From: Clostridia bacterium
GTDB taxonomy: Bacteria; Bacillota; Clostridia; Christensenellales; Aristaeellaceae
Length of the DNA: 55,324 bases
NCBI GenBank assembly: GCA_017524725.1
Contig: JAFXUZ010000069.1
Location: 1 to 55,324, forward strand
Direction of reading: 5' to 3'
Every line of letters begins with the position of its first letter. The stretch's first letter is position 1. Position numbers and translations under genes: made by a program. The notes below the pieces were generated by a model, which worked only from the letters and a program-made list of their open reading frames with translations, ran no database searches and had not been told where the DNA came from. Shown in pieces: positions 18,397-26,042 of the stretch.

Positions 18397-18425
18397 ATTA
18401 TAGTGAGGCAGGGTTTGTTTTTCAA
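18397..18425 (-). promoter_or_regulatory. Promoter of the antiporter gene
   Basis: Minus-strand TTGAAA (18425-18420), a 17-bp spacer and TATAAT (18402-18397). This gives a leader of about 100 nt. Confidence 0.75.
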
Positions 18426-18589
18426 GTGGAAAAAACACGGAGGATCAGGTTTTCATACTTCCCGGGCGGGAAAGCGTCATCAGACGTCTCTTTGCCCCAT
18501 CGGGCGGTTCCCACAGGCGAAAAAAGCGGGGAAGAGGAAGAAAATCGTAACAAATAATTAAATTTTCATTACGAATTGTGAAGAAATAT

Positions 18590-18619
18590 GTGGCAAAACA
18601 GAAATACTTATGTTATAAT
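18590..18619 (+). promoter_or_regulatory. Promoter of the small SH3-domain gene
   Basis: A perfect TATAAT at 18614-18619. The -35 is weak: GTGGCA at 18590-18595 with an 18-bp spacer. The region upstream is A+T-rich, which may help. Confidence 0.6.
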
Positions 18620-18626
18620 CCCTTAA

Positions 18627-18777
18627 AGACCGCATATTGAACGGGACCGGAAAGGGACGCCCTTATCCGGATTTTCCGCAGGCAGGATATGCGGGTGCTT
18701 TCCGGAGGAGGTTTCCTTAAAAAACACCGGCCCGGCGGACAGCGGGGCGGGTAAGGATGAAAGGAAGGACACAAAAG
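18627..18777 (+). promoter_or_regulatory. Long structured 5' leader
   Basis: About 150 nt between promoter and start codon. It holds a hairpin with arms CCGGAAAGGG and CCCTTATCCGG (18644-18667, one bulge) and a second one, CCGCA...TGCGG, just after it. I do not recognise a known riboswitch class. It could be an RNA thermometer, a protein-binding leader or simply a stabilising structure. Confidence 0.45.
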
Positions 18778-19275
18778 ATGAAAAAGGCAGCACTTTTTCT
18801 GACAGTGCCGGTCCTGCTGGCGCTGCTGGCCGCCATGATCCCGGCGGCGCTTGCGGCTACCGACGTCTACACCAAGGAAGAACTGGACGCCATGACCATG
18901 GTCGTCACGGCGGATTATGTGAACATGCGCGCCGGCTATGCCGGGACATCGGGCCACAAGCAGATCATCAACTACAATGACGGCCTGATGAAGGGCGAGG
19001 AAGTCTACTGCCTTGACAGGCATAAAGGCTGGTACTGCGTCCTGCGTATCAAGGGCCACAACAGTACCGTCGGCTGGGTCTGGGGCGATTTCGTCAAGTT
19101 CAAGACCACTGATGTTTCCAACGGCGGCAATGCCAAAGGCGGCGACGTATCCAACGGCAGCAAATCCAAATATGTCGGAGGAACGCCGGCTTCCGATACA
19201 AATTCGGTGAAGAACCATTATTCCTCCCAGTACAACCAGGTGATCAACACCCTGATGGACATGGGCAAGTGGTAA
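18778..19275 (+). CDS. Small exported SH3-like domain protein
   Basis: A 165-residue protein with a clear signal peptide (MKKAALFLTVPVLLALLAAM, cleavage near ALAA). The mature part has a bacterial SH3-like fold: VNMRAGYAGT, a turn, YCLDRHKGWYCVLR and VGWVWGDFVKF match the strands of SH3b domains, which bind peptidoglycan or serve as surface adaptors. The last 50 residues are low-complexity, rich in Gly, Ser, Asn and Lys, then polar. I chose the ATG at 18778 because AAGGAAGG lies 8-9 nt upstream; an ATG 21 nt earlier is less suited. It is a single gene ended by a strong terminator. No catalytic domain is present, so it is probably a wall-associated accessory protein. Confidence 0.75.
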   Translation: MKKAALFLTVPVLLALLAAMIPAALAATDVYTKEELDAMTMVVTADYVNMRAGYAGTSGHKQIINYNDGLMKGEEVYCLDRHKGWYCVLRIKGHNSTVGWVWGDFVKFKTTDVSNGGNAKGGDVSNGSKSKYVGGTPASDTNSVKNHYSSQYNQVINTLMDMGKW

Positions 19276-19296
19276 ATCCCTGTCCGGCAGGGAAAA

Positions 19297-19350
19297 AAAG
19301 CGGCCGTGAAAAGCGAAACGAGGAGCTTTTCACGGCCGCTTTAATCAATT
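19297..19350. terminator. Bidirectional terminator between convergent genes
   Basis: An 18-bp perfect stem (19297-19314 with 19325-19342) and a 10-nt loop. The plus strand continues with AATCAATTTGCATT. The minus strand continues with a run of seven T, so it is likely the better terminator for the gene to its right. Confidence 0.85.
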
Positions 19351-19398
19351 TGCATTAAAGCCGGGGGGAGGGTTCAATATACGGGAGAAGGAAAAACG

Positions 19399-20058
19399 TC
19401 ATCTGAGCGCTTTTCGAAGGGCTTCTTCGTTCACGTCCGGCATCCAGCCGCGGAGCCAGCGGACCATGCGCTCCATGGACTCTTGGGGACTGAAACCGGA
19501 GGAGGCGTTGACGATATCGTTCCCAAGGTGTCTTTCGGGGGTGTCATAGAGCGCCTTGCCCCAGCCGTAGGGACGCCCGAACCGGTCAAGGTCATAAACA
19601 AAGTCCCGGGGGATCATAAAGGTGAGCATCTGCAGGCGGATGACGGCGCCGTCAAAGCCTTTTTTGACACCCGAGGTGTTTTTGAGGAAAGCGCCTTTCG
19701 ATGGACCGTTTTTTTCCAGGGAGTCCAGGATCAGCCCGTCGCTGTGCCGCATCAGCCCGTCATCCCGGTATCCCTCGGCGTCGTAGCCGTCCCGGCGCCA
19801 GTTGCACAGGTCCGGGAAGCAGGTGACGGATACAAACGCAGCCCGTCCCCGGAAGAATTTCCCGTAAACGATGCGCCTGTCCCGGCACAGACGGCCCTTC
19901 CATTCCCAGGGCCCTTCGTTTGATGTGAACCAGACCGCCGGGTCCACGTTTTCCTCCAGGGACCAGCCGGGGATCTCGTTTTTGAAATAAGGAAGGAACC
20001 CGATGCCCGCCGTCAGGCGGAAAAGGTCCTCTTCGCTTCCGACACGGTCAAACCTCAA
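19399..20058 (-). CDS. Conserved hypothetical protein, AlkZ-related family (tentative)
   Basis: A 219-residue soluble protein with no signal peptide. It has the pattern LPYFKNEIPGWSLEE, GPWEWKGRL, VYGKFFRGRAAFVS and DGYDAEGYRDDGL, then FDGAVIRLQML and GRPYGWG. I recall this pattern from Clostridia proteins named AlkZ-related, a winged-helix group distantly linked to a DNA glycosylase; the function is not established. The start codon is TTG at 20058, placed 9 nt after GGAGGTG. It stands alone and shares a terminator with the SH3-domain gene. Confidence 0.65.
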   Translation of the reverse strand: MRFDRVGSEEDLFRLTAGIGFLPYFKNEIPGWSLEENVDPAVWFTSNEGPWEWKGRLCRDRRIVYGKFFRGRAAFVSVTCFPDLCNWRRDGYDAEGYRDDGLMRHSDGLILDSLEKNGPSKGAFLKNTSGVKKGFDGAVIRLQMLTFMIPRDFVYDLDRFGRPYGWGKALYDTPERHLGNDIVNASSGFSPQESMERMVRWLRGWMPDVNEEALRKALR

Positions 20059-20163
20059 GGAAAAACACCTCCGGGAACGTTCATATTATATGTATCGTAT
20101 TTCGCCGCCGGGGTCCGCTATCCTGCCGGGAAGATTTGTAAACATTTGAGGCGGGGATAACGG

Positions 20164-20196
20164 AAGCTGTTCAAACATCCGCTTTTGTGATATGAT
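20164..20196 (+). promoter_or_regulatory. Promoter of the five-gene exported cluster
   Basis: TGATATGAT gives an extended -10 (TATGAT at 20191-20196). The -35 region (TGTTCA near 20168-20173, 17-bp spacing) is weak. Confidence 0.5.
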
Positions 20197-20247
20197 AAGA
20201 ATGAAGAAATGTCTTTCGGCGGCATGCGGACGCACAGGAGAGAAAAA

Positions 20248-20934
20248 ATGACCAGGCTGTTTGCGAAAAAAACGCTTAAGACACCCCTGCCGGATGATCC
20301 GGACGCCCTGGTAGCCCTGTCGGACAAATTGATCGGCGACCCGTGGAAGCGGCGGGAGTGCCTTGAAAAGGCGGTCGCTGTCGCGCCGGACAGCCTGAAG
20401 GCCCGCTATGCCCTGCTGATGCTGGGGGACCTGGGCACGGGAGGAAAGCGGGACGCGGATTTTTCCAGGATCAAGAGCTATCTGCTGACCCCGTTTGAAA
20501 AACCCGAACGCTTTGATGCTTCCCAGACCCGGCGCATGGCGAGGGAAATATTCGACCACCCTCTCCTGCGGGAATGTCTCGGAATGGCCGGGGACAGGGA
20601 AAAGTTTCTGCGGGCCTATTTATTGGACCTGGCCTGCGAATACTCCGATCTTTTCATCGTTTCCTCCGCCGAGCACAGCGGGGCGGTCCTGGGCTTTTCC
20701 ACCGCGTCCTCCCGGCTGAGGGCGATGAGCGGCGCTTTTGCAAACCTGTTGGAGGGAGTGCGTTCCTGCCCGTACCTGAGCGCGGACGAGCGGTCGATGC
20801 TCCTTTCGGCGGTCGGCGAGGCGGCAAAACGCTTTACCCATGGCGATATGAGCCGGATCTATGACGCCCTGGAGGAGGAGGCCGCAAAGGATGTGCGGAA
20901 ACGGGAAGACGATCCTTTTCCGGGCGGTCGATGA
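20248..20934 (+). CDS. Uncharacterised cytoplasmic protein, first gene of exported cluster
   Basis: A 228-residue protein without signal peptide or membrane segment. The N-terminal part, residues 20-70, is helical with TPR-like spacing (RECLEKAVAVAPDSLKARYALLML); the rest is predicted to be mostly helical too. I do not recognise a family. I chose the ATG at 20248, which follows ACAGGAGAGAAAAA; an in-frame ATG 39 nt earlier has no ribosome site. It is the first of five genes on the same strand with gaps of 48 nt or less, the others being membrane-anchored or exported, so it may be their cytoplasmic partner. Confidence 0.7.
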   Translation: MTRLFAKKTLKTPLPDDPDALVALSDKLIGDPWKRRECLEKAVAVAPDSLKARYALLMLGDLGTGGKRDADFSRIKSYLLTPFEKPERFDASQTRRMAREIFDHPLLRECLGMAGDREKFLRAYLLDLACEYSDLFIVSSAEHSGAVLGFSTASSRLRAMSGAFANLLEGVRSCPYLSADERSMLLSAVGEAAKRFTHGDMSRIYDALEEEAAKDVRKREDDPFPGGR

Positions 20935-20982
20935 GGTCCGGAGCGGAGAGGAAAAGAAAAAACACGAAAGGGAGCCGTAAAG

Positions 20983-21675
20983 GTGCAGAACGCGGCGGAA
21001 ACGGAAGCTACGGGAAAAACACCCGGGGAACTGCAAAAAAAGGCGCGGGATAACGGGCAGGGGAAGGCGATGGGGAAACCGTCCGGCCGCGGATGGGCAA
21101 GGCGTTTTATCGGCCGGGCGGGCTTCGTGCTCTTCGCCGCGTTCATCGCAGCGCTTTCGGTGCTGGCGGGGATCAGGCTCCATTCCTTTGATCCTTCTTT
21201 GACGGCGCGCGCCGGCGCCTCGGGGTTCGAGGTCAGGGAAGAAGGCGCCGGCGCGGCCAGGATCAGGCCCGGCGAAAGCGGCGATATCGGCGAGATCAGG
21301 AGGGAATGCGGTTTCCCGATGCCCTATTTTCCCGGACAGGTCATGTTCGGTGAAATGACCAATGTCTCCTATGACGGAAAGAACGCGGTCCGGGTGACCA
21401 TGTCATATCCGGGAGGCGTAGTCATCCAGGCGGTACGGCCTCGGGAAGCGGCGTTCCTGATCAAAAGGGAAGGACTGGGGGTCCAACTGTACGAGAGCCT
21501 CCGGGTCCCCTTCGGAAGGATTTCTTCTTCCTATATCCCCGCACTGATGTGCGGCGGGAGAGCGGGTTCGTGTATCTTTTTTTCCACCGAGGACGCGGCT
21601 TATTCCATCTTTGCTCCGGCCGACGGGGAAACGCTATACAGGTATGTCTATGAAAACGATCTGGACGTCAGGTGA
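20983..21675 (+). CDS. Uncharacterised single-pass membrane protein
   Basis: A 230-residue protein with a basic, lysine-rich cytoplasmic N-terminus (residues 1-42), one membrane helix (44-63) and an extracytoplasmic domain of about 165 residues, by the positive-inside rule. The outer domain has strand-like segments such as NAVRVTMSYPGGVVIQAVRP and no known motif. The start is GTG at 20983, with AAAGGGAG upstream at a good distance. It lies 48 nt after the previous gene and 19 nt before the next. Confidence 0.68.
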   Translation: MQNAAETEATGKTPGELQKKARDNGQGKAMGKPSGRGWARRFIGRAGFVLFAAFIAALSVLAGIRLHSFDPSLTARAGASGFEVREEGAGAARIRPGESGDIGEIRRECGFPMPYFPGQVMFGEMTNVSYDGKNAVRVTMSYPGGVVIQAVRPREAAFLIKREGLGVQLYESLRVPFGRISSSYIPALMCGGRAGSCIFFSTEDAAYSIFAPADGETLYRYVYENDLDVR

Positions 21676-21694
21676 CGAACGGGAGGCAATGATC

Positions 21695-22708
21695 ATGATC
21701 AAAAGAGCGGTATCGGCGCTTTGCTGCCTGGCGCTCGCGCTGCCGGCCCCGGCGGCTTTGGCCGCTCCGGTCCGGAGGGAAAAGGCCATGGAGATCCAGG
21801 AGGACGAGGGGCTCAGGGGCTTTTTGTCCACGGTGATGAGCGCCGCCGTGATCCGGGACCTGCCCGAACTGGAGGAAGGGGAAGCGCCCGGCGAAGAACT
21901 GGCCGAAGCGGTCTTCGGTGTGTTTGAGTACAATATGTTCGGTTTGGACAGCGTGACGCTTACCGAATCGGAATGCGCCGGTCTGTATGACGGCTTTTTT
22001 GCCTCGGGCAGGTTCGAAATGCCGGCGGAGGGCAGCTGTCCCTGCGTAAAGATCGACGGCGGCGCGATGGTCATGGACCTGTCCGAGCTGAACGAGACTC
22101 CCCTGGTAGGCGCCCATGTATACGAGTCCAGGATCATCGACGGCCGTGTTTTCATGAAGGCGGACCTGTACACCGCCTGGGGCTATTATTTGACTGCGCC
22201 TCTCGACATCCCCGAAGAGGATCTGACCTGGTACTGCTCGGCTGAGATCTGCGCGGAGAGTGGCGAAGGCGAACTGTTCGGGTGGAAGCTGGTGTCCTAT
22301 CGCCTGGGCGGTATCTGGCAGGACGGCGCCCTGAACGAATGGAAGGAATATACCGGAGAAGAGGCTGAATGGTCCCTTACCGTCCCGTCGATGTTCGGTG
22401 AAAGCGATGCCGGCGAAGGCGTGCGGGAATGGCAGACCGCGGACGGGTCGGCCACGCTGCGCCTGGAGTTTTTCCCATCCGGTCCCGCCGGCGAAGTGAG
22501 CGGGACGGATGAACGGGAAGACGACGGATCATACGGCATTATTTCGGAAGACGGCAGCGGGAGACTGAAACTGGTGTTCCGGGGCGGGGAACTTGAGGCG
22601 GGATGCGTTCTGACGCTTGAATTCCCGGAGGAACGCCTGGATGAATACAGTTATTACCTTGAGATCATCCGCAATTCATTCTGGATGAGGGGGATGCCCT
22701 ATGGCTAA
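21695..22708 (+). CDS. Uncharacterised exported protein
   Basis: A 337-residue protein with a signal peptide (MIKRAVSALCCLALALPAPA, cleavage near ALAAP). The mature part is acidic and appears to be mixed alpha/beta; it contains VPSMFGE followed by WQTADGSATLRLEF near residues 230-265. I do not recognise the family. I chose the third of closely spaced ATG codons, at 21695, because GGGAGG is then 8 nt away. Its last bases overlap the next gene by 8 nt, so the two are likely translated together. Confidence 0.7.
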   Translation: MIKRAVSALCCLALALPAPAALAAPVRREKAMEIQEDEGLRGFLSTVMSAAVIRDLPELEEGEAPGEELAEAVFGVFEYNMFGLDSVTLTESECAGLYDGFFASGRFEMPAEGSCPCVKIDGGAMVMDLSELNETPLVGAHVYESRIIDGRVFMKADLYTAWGYYLTAPLDIPEEDLTWYCSAEICAESGEGELFGWKLVSYRLGGIWQDGALNEWKEYTGEEAEWSLTVPSMFGESDAGEGVREWQTADGSATLRLEFFPSGPAGEVSGTDEREDDGSYGIISEDGSGRLKLVFRGGELEAGCVLTLEFPEERLDEYSYYLEIIRNSFWMRGMPYG

Positions 22709-23456
22709 GACCTTGAGGATGGCGGCGTGCCTGTGCGCGCTGATGCTTTTGCCCCTGACCGCTTCGGCGGTCTCCCCCTATACGGTCGAGAACCTTTCCG
22801 GGGAGGACTGGTATCCCTCAATGGAAAACTGGACCTATCATTATGTCTATTCCTGCCCCCGGATCGTCTGTGGGGATGACGATCCCGTGGGGCTGCTCAT
22901 CAACGACACGCTGCAGATGGTCCTGGACGAAATGCGCCTCCTGGCCCTGCCCATGTTCGCCGAGTCCCCCGAGATGACTGCCTCGGGACCGGTGACGGTG
23001 ACGGAGGAGGGCCGCGTCATGTGCAACAACGGACGCTTCTTTTCGGTGCTGACGGTCAAATGCGAGGACAAGGGCGGCGTGAAGTCCTGGAGCCTGGAAT
23101 CCGACACTTTCGACGTCAGCGGGGATTACCCGGGCGAGACGCTGACCCTGAGGGGCGTGGTGATGGTGGGCGAATCTTCGGAGCAGATATCTTCCGCGGT
23201 GCTGCCCGTGCTGTACGAGGCTTTCACGGAACTGCAGGCGCAGGGCGTCTGCCTTCCCGGCGTTGACTGGGAGGATTTCTGCCAGAGCGTGATCCCCACC
23301 CTGGATTTTTATGCCGATGAAAACGGCAGCGCGGTGTTTTATTTCCAGCCTTCGCTCCTGTGCGAGCCCGGGGGAGACGTGCCGGTGTTCACGTTTACCC
23401 CCGCGGAGCTGGAAGCCCTGGTCGGCGCCATGCCGGCGGGGGAAGAGGAACGCTGA
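22701..23456 (+). CDS. Exported DUF3298/RsiV-like domain protein
   Basis: A 251-residue protein with a signal peptide (cleavage near TASAVSP). The arrangement is a strand-rich N-terminal half (YHYVYSCPRI...), then NNGRFFSVLTVKCEDKGG. A C-terminal half ends in DFYADENGSAVFYFQPSLL, then VFTFTPAELEAL. This resembles the extracellular domain of anti-sigma factor RsiV and PdaC-like deacetylases (DUF4163/DUF3298), which in RsiV senses lysozyme. No anti-sigma or deacetylase domain is fused here, so binding of a wall component or enzyme is only a guess. It starts inside the previous gene and ends 33 nt before the next. Confidence 0.65.
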   Translation: MAKTLRMAACLCALMLLPLTASAVSPYTVENLSGEDWYPSMENWTYHYVYSCPRIVCGDDDPVGLLINDTLQMVLDEMRLLALPMFAESPEMTASGPVTVTEEGRVMCNNGRFFSVLTVKCEDKGGVKSWSLESDTFDVSGDYPGETLTLRGVVMVGESSEQISSAVLPVLYEAFTELQAQGVCLPGVDWEDFCQSVIPTLDFYADENGSAVFYFQPSLLCEPGGDVPVFTFTPAELEALVGAMPAGEEER

Positions 23457-23489
23457 CAGGCGGCCGGATGCAGGAAGGTGGATGCGTAT

Positions 23490-24569
23490 ATGAAGATCAG
23501 CAGGATATGGACCGCTTTCGTTCTGGCGTTTTTTGCCCTCGGGTGCGCGCCTGCGCCGGCGGAGGAGGCGGCTGTCCCCGTCCGGCCGGCTATCGAGCCC
23601 CCGGTGGGAGTAAGCATCATCTACGGGCAGTCGCTCACGGAATCCGCCCTGATCGGGGGAATGGCGATGGACCCCAATACCGGGGAGAGCGTGGAAGGAT
23701 TTTTCATGTGGGCCAACGGTGATTATGTGCCGGGGGTCGGGGTGCAGATGTGCCAGTGTGAATTTGTGCCCACGGGATTCGACACCGAGAACTACCTTTC
23801 CGTTTCCTTCCGGGCTGAGGTGGAGGTGCGCCCCATTCCCCTGACGGTCCTGGAGGAGCCCGTGTGCATGCGGCACATCGAATACGGAGAGAGGGTCAGC
23901 CGGGCGTTTCTTTCCGGCGGGATCTGCGCCGATCCCTCGGGAAACGAGGTCGCGGGCTCCTGGGCTTTTGCCGACGGGAACGCCGAGCCGGCGGTGGGAT
24001 TCATGACCGCGGCGGCGGTCTTTGTGCCCGAGGACAGCTTCCATTATGATGAGGCGAAGTGTGCGGTGGAGGTGGAATGCGTTCCCTGTACGCCGGACGT
24101 GGCAGTGCGCTGCAGCGCCGCGTGGCCCGGGCAGCCTTTGTCCGCCTGCGTGCTGGAGGGATGGGCCGCCGGTATGGACGGCTGCGTGATCACGGGGTTT
24201 TTTGCCTTCCGCGACGGCGGCCTTGTACCGGAAGGGGACGGCACGTCCTACGACGTTACCTTCAGCCCCGACGACAGCGTCAATTACCTGCCGGTGACCG
24301 TGAAGGTTCCGGTGTCCTTCGGGGTGAGAAATATTTTTGTCGAGGCGGTCCTGGAAACGGAATACGGCCGTCCTGCCTCCGAAGGGATCCTGACAGTGCG
24401 GGCCGTCGATGAAAACGGCCTTCCGGTAGACGGGAAACTGAAGTACGACGACCGGTTTTCCGGCGTCCTGGCCCCTGACGGCCAGGACAGCATCGGCGCG
24501 CTGTTCATCCCCTCCGATCCATCCTTCGGCGGTGAGATCCCGGTGTCGGTCAAGGTCGTATACAGGTAA
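23490..24569 (+). CDS. Exported protein with MBG/Ig-like modules
   Basis: A 359-residue protein. The N-terminus MKISRIWTAFVLAFFALGC is a signal peptide with a weak lipobox (ALGC), so a lipoprotein is possible. Repeated modules have the pattern YGQSLTESALIGG, GFFMWANGDYVPGVG and CEFVPTGFDTENY. This is the form of MBG-type bacterial Ig-like domains, in which FTPTD..NY ends each unit. I count about three such units and a C-terminal strand-rich domain. The ATG at 23490 follows AGGAAGG; a GTG 12 nt earlier is the alternative. It is the last gene of the cluster, and its role is likely structural or ligand binding at the surface. Confidence 0.68.
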   Translation: MKISRIWTAFVLAFFALGCAPAPAEEAAVPVRPAIEPPVGVSIIYGQSLTESALIGGMAMDPNTGESVEGFFMWANGDYVPGVGVQMCQCEFVPTGFDTENYLSVSFRAEVEVRPIPLTVLEEPVCMRHIEYGERVSRAFLSGGICADPSGNEVAGSWAFADGNAEPAVGFMTAAAVFVPEDSFHYDEAKCAVEVECVPCTPDVAVRCSAAWPGQPLSACVLEGWAAGMDGCVITGFFAFRDGGLVPEGDGTSYDVTFSPDDSVNYLPVTVKVPVSFGVRNIFVEAVLETEYGRPASEGILTVRAVDENGLPVDGKLKYDDRFSGVLAPDGQDSIGALFIPSDPSFGGEIPVSVKVVYR

Positions 24570-24796
24570 GGCAGGGCCCGAAAAGGCCCGTTCGGAGCGG
24601 CGGCAGGCGTCATTCGTCCTCCGGCCGCCTGCGGACGACGGATCGCCAAAGGACGCCTTGCGTGTTGGAACAGGGAAAAAGAAACACACGGAAACAAACA
24701 CATGTATTTGCCCGGGAAAGCCCATGATACAAGGATTTGCGGGGTTTTCCCGGGCGAATTTTATCAAAAATATTTTTATTTTCTTTTAAAAACCTA
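24570..24796 (+). other. Intergenic region before the ribosomal operon
   Basis: About 230 nt without a credible gene. A G+C-rich stretch with alternative inverted repeats (about 24598-24650) is followed by the terminator at 24710-24787. A 40-codon frame at 24702 runs through the terminator and promoter and lacks a ribosome site. Confidence 0.6.
24710..24787 (+). terminator. Terminator-like hairpin of the exported cluster
   Basis: Arms GCCCGGGAAAGCCC (24710-24723) and GGGGTTTTCCCGGGC (24741-24755) pair almost fully across a 17-nt loop. A strongly T-rich stretch (24758-24787) follows. Confidence 0.65.
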
Positions 24797-24825
24797 TTGC
24801 AATCGAAGCGGGATGGAGGTATAAT
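24797..24825 (+). promoter_or_regulatory. Promoter of the S10-spc ribosomal operon
   Basis: TTGCAA (24797-24802), a 17-bp spacer and a perfect TATAAT (24820-24825), with an A+T-rich upstream region suitable as an UP element. Confidence 0.85.
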
Positions 24826-24831
24826 TCTAAT

Positions 24832-25052
24832 GTTGTCTGTTTATGGGATGAAGCGGTAAGTTGCCGTCCCGGCCTGGACGGGTAATTATCGTGGACCAGA
24901 CAGGGCGAGACCCTGTCGACGGACTCAAGTCGCGCCAAAGGCGCGGTTGGCACCGGGCTTCCCTGCATGGCGACGCAGCCTGCGAAGCGAAACGCCCGGC
25001 ATGGGAGGACTCCCACCGCGTGCCGCGAGTACGAATTCAAGGAGGAAAAATT
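24832..25052 (+). promoter_or_regulatory. Structured leader of the S10 operon
   Basis: About 220 nt with at least five hairpins. The clear ones are CCGTCC/GGACGG at 24864-24881, GACAGGG/CCCTGTC at 24899-24917, CGCGCC/GGCGCG at 24931-24945, a longer element closed by CCGGGC/GCCCGG at 24953-24999, and TGGGAG/CTCCCA at 25002-25015. In other bacteria S10 leaders are bound by L4 or another ribosomal protein for feedback control, which fits here, but I cannot match it to a named family. There is no U-tailed terminator in it, so control would be at translation or by pausing. Confidence 0.6.
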
Positions 25053-25361
25053 ATGGCCAGCCAGAAGATCCGCATCAAGCTCAAGGCGTATGAGCACAAC
25101 CTCATCGATCAGAGCGCCGGGCGCATTGTGGAAACCGCCAAGCGCACAGGCGCCAGGGTCTCGGGACCGATCCCGCTGCCCACCGAAAAGGAGATCGTTA
25201 CGATCCTCCGTGCGCCCCACAAGTACAAGGACAGCCGTGAACAGTTCGAGCGCCGCACGCACAAGCGTCTCATCGACATCCACAACCCCAGCGCCAAGAC
25301 CGTGGACGCCATGATGAAGCTGGATCTGCCCGCCGGCGTCGAAATCGAGATCAAGCTGTAA
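25053..25361 (+). CDS. rpsJ: 30S ribosomal protein S10
   Basis: A 102-residue S10 (NusE), part of the 30S head and of the NusB-NusE antitermination complex. [20 protein letters not shown] and [20 protein letters not shown] are hallmark segments. The ATG at 25053 follows AAGGAGGAAAAATT; a longer in-frame extension into the leader has no homology. First gene of the operon, 20 nt before rplC. Confidence 0.98.
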   Translation: MASQKIRIKLKAYEHNLIDQSAGRIVETAKRTGARVSGPIPLPTEKEIVTILRAPHKYKDSREQFERRTHKRLIDIHNPSAKTVDAMMKLDLPAGVEIEIKL

Positions 25362-25381
25362 GGCAGGAGGACGACACACTT

Positions 25382-26023
25382 ATGAAAAAGGCGATTATCG
25401 GTAAAAAACTGGGCATGACCCAGATCTTTCTGCCGGACGGCCGTTTGGTGCCCGTTACGGTGATCCAGGCCGGTCCCTGCACCGTGGTGCAGAAGAAGAC
25501 CGTGGAAAACGACGGTTATGAAGCTGTTCAGTTCGGTTTTGACCAGGTCCCCGACAACCGTGCCGCCAAACTGGTGAACAAGCCCGAAGCGGGCCACTTC
25601 GCCAAGGCGGGCGTCAAGCCCATGAGGCATCTTCGGGAATTCCGCCTGGACGACTGCGCCGCCTTTGAAGTCGGCCAGGTCATCAAGGCTGACGTGTTCG
25701 CTTCCGGCGAAGCGGTGGACATCACCGGCACCACCAAGGGCCGCGGCTTTACCGGCCCCATCTACCGCTGGAACCACCACACCGGCCCCATGGCCCACGG
25801 CTCCAAGTATCACAGGGGCGTCGGTTCCATGAGCGCCAACACCTATCCCGCCCGCGTCTTCAAAAACAAGAAGATGGCCGGCCAGTACGGTGTGGAACGG
25901 GTCACCATCCAGAACCTCAGCATCGTTCAGGTGGACGCCGAGCGCTCCCTGCTCCTGGTCCGCGGCTCCGTGCCCGGCCCCAACAAGGGACTGCTTCTCA
26001 TCCGTTCTTCCTGCAAGGCTTGA
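25382..26023 (+). CDS. rplC: 50S ribosomal protein L3
   Basis: A 213-residue L3, an early 50S assembly protein near the peptidyl transferase centre. It has [15 protein letters not shown] at the N-terminus and [13 protein letters not shown] with KKMAGQYG in the C-terminal half. The central loop reads [19 protein letters not shown], a slightly unusual version of the usual GF.G.I.RHNF segment. GCAGGAGG precedes the start. Confidence 0.98.
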   Translation: MKKAIIGKKLGMTQIFLPDGRLVPVTVIQAGPCTVVQKKTVENDGYEAVQFGFDQVPDNRAAKLVNKPEAGHFAKAGVKPMRHLREFRLDDCAAFEVGQVIKADVFASGEAVDITGTTKGRGFTGPIYRWNHHTGPMAHGSKYHRGVGSMSANTYPARVFKNKKMAGQYGVERVTIQNLSIVQVDAERSLLLVRGSVPGPNKGLLLIRSSCKA

Positions 26024-26042
26024 TCAAGGAGGATAAAGAATT

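Larger units (their letters stand above)
18292..18777. other. Divergent intergenic region, 486 nt
   Basis: This holds the minus-strand antiporter promoter and its hairpin leader (left part), and the plus-strand promoter and leader of the small SH3-domain gene (right part). Between them (about 18430-18585) I see an A+T-richer stretch with no convincing coding frame or RNA. Confidence 0.7.

Noticed and set aside
20059..20113. Promoter for the minus-strand gene at 19399-20058 (TATAAT at 20090-20085)
   Set aside because: The -10 is perfect, but no -35-like hexamer lies at usable spacing, and the leader would be only about 20 nt; not secure enough to list.
22818..24767. 649-codon minus-strand frame over the exported cluster
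   Set aside because: The plus strand has three genes with signal peptides and ribosome sites; the antisense product is His/Arg-rich and has no start site.
24702..24824. 40-codon frame between the exported cluster and the S10 operon
   Set aside because: It runs through a terminator hairpin and the ribosomal promoter and lacks a ribosome binding site.
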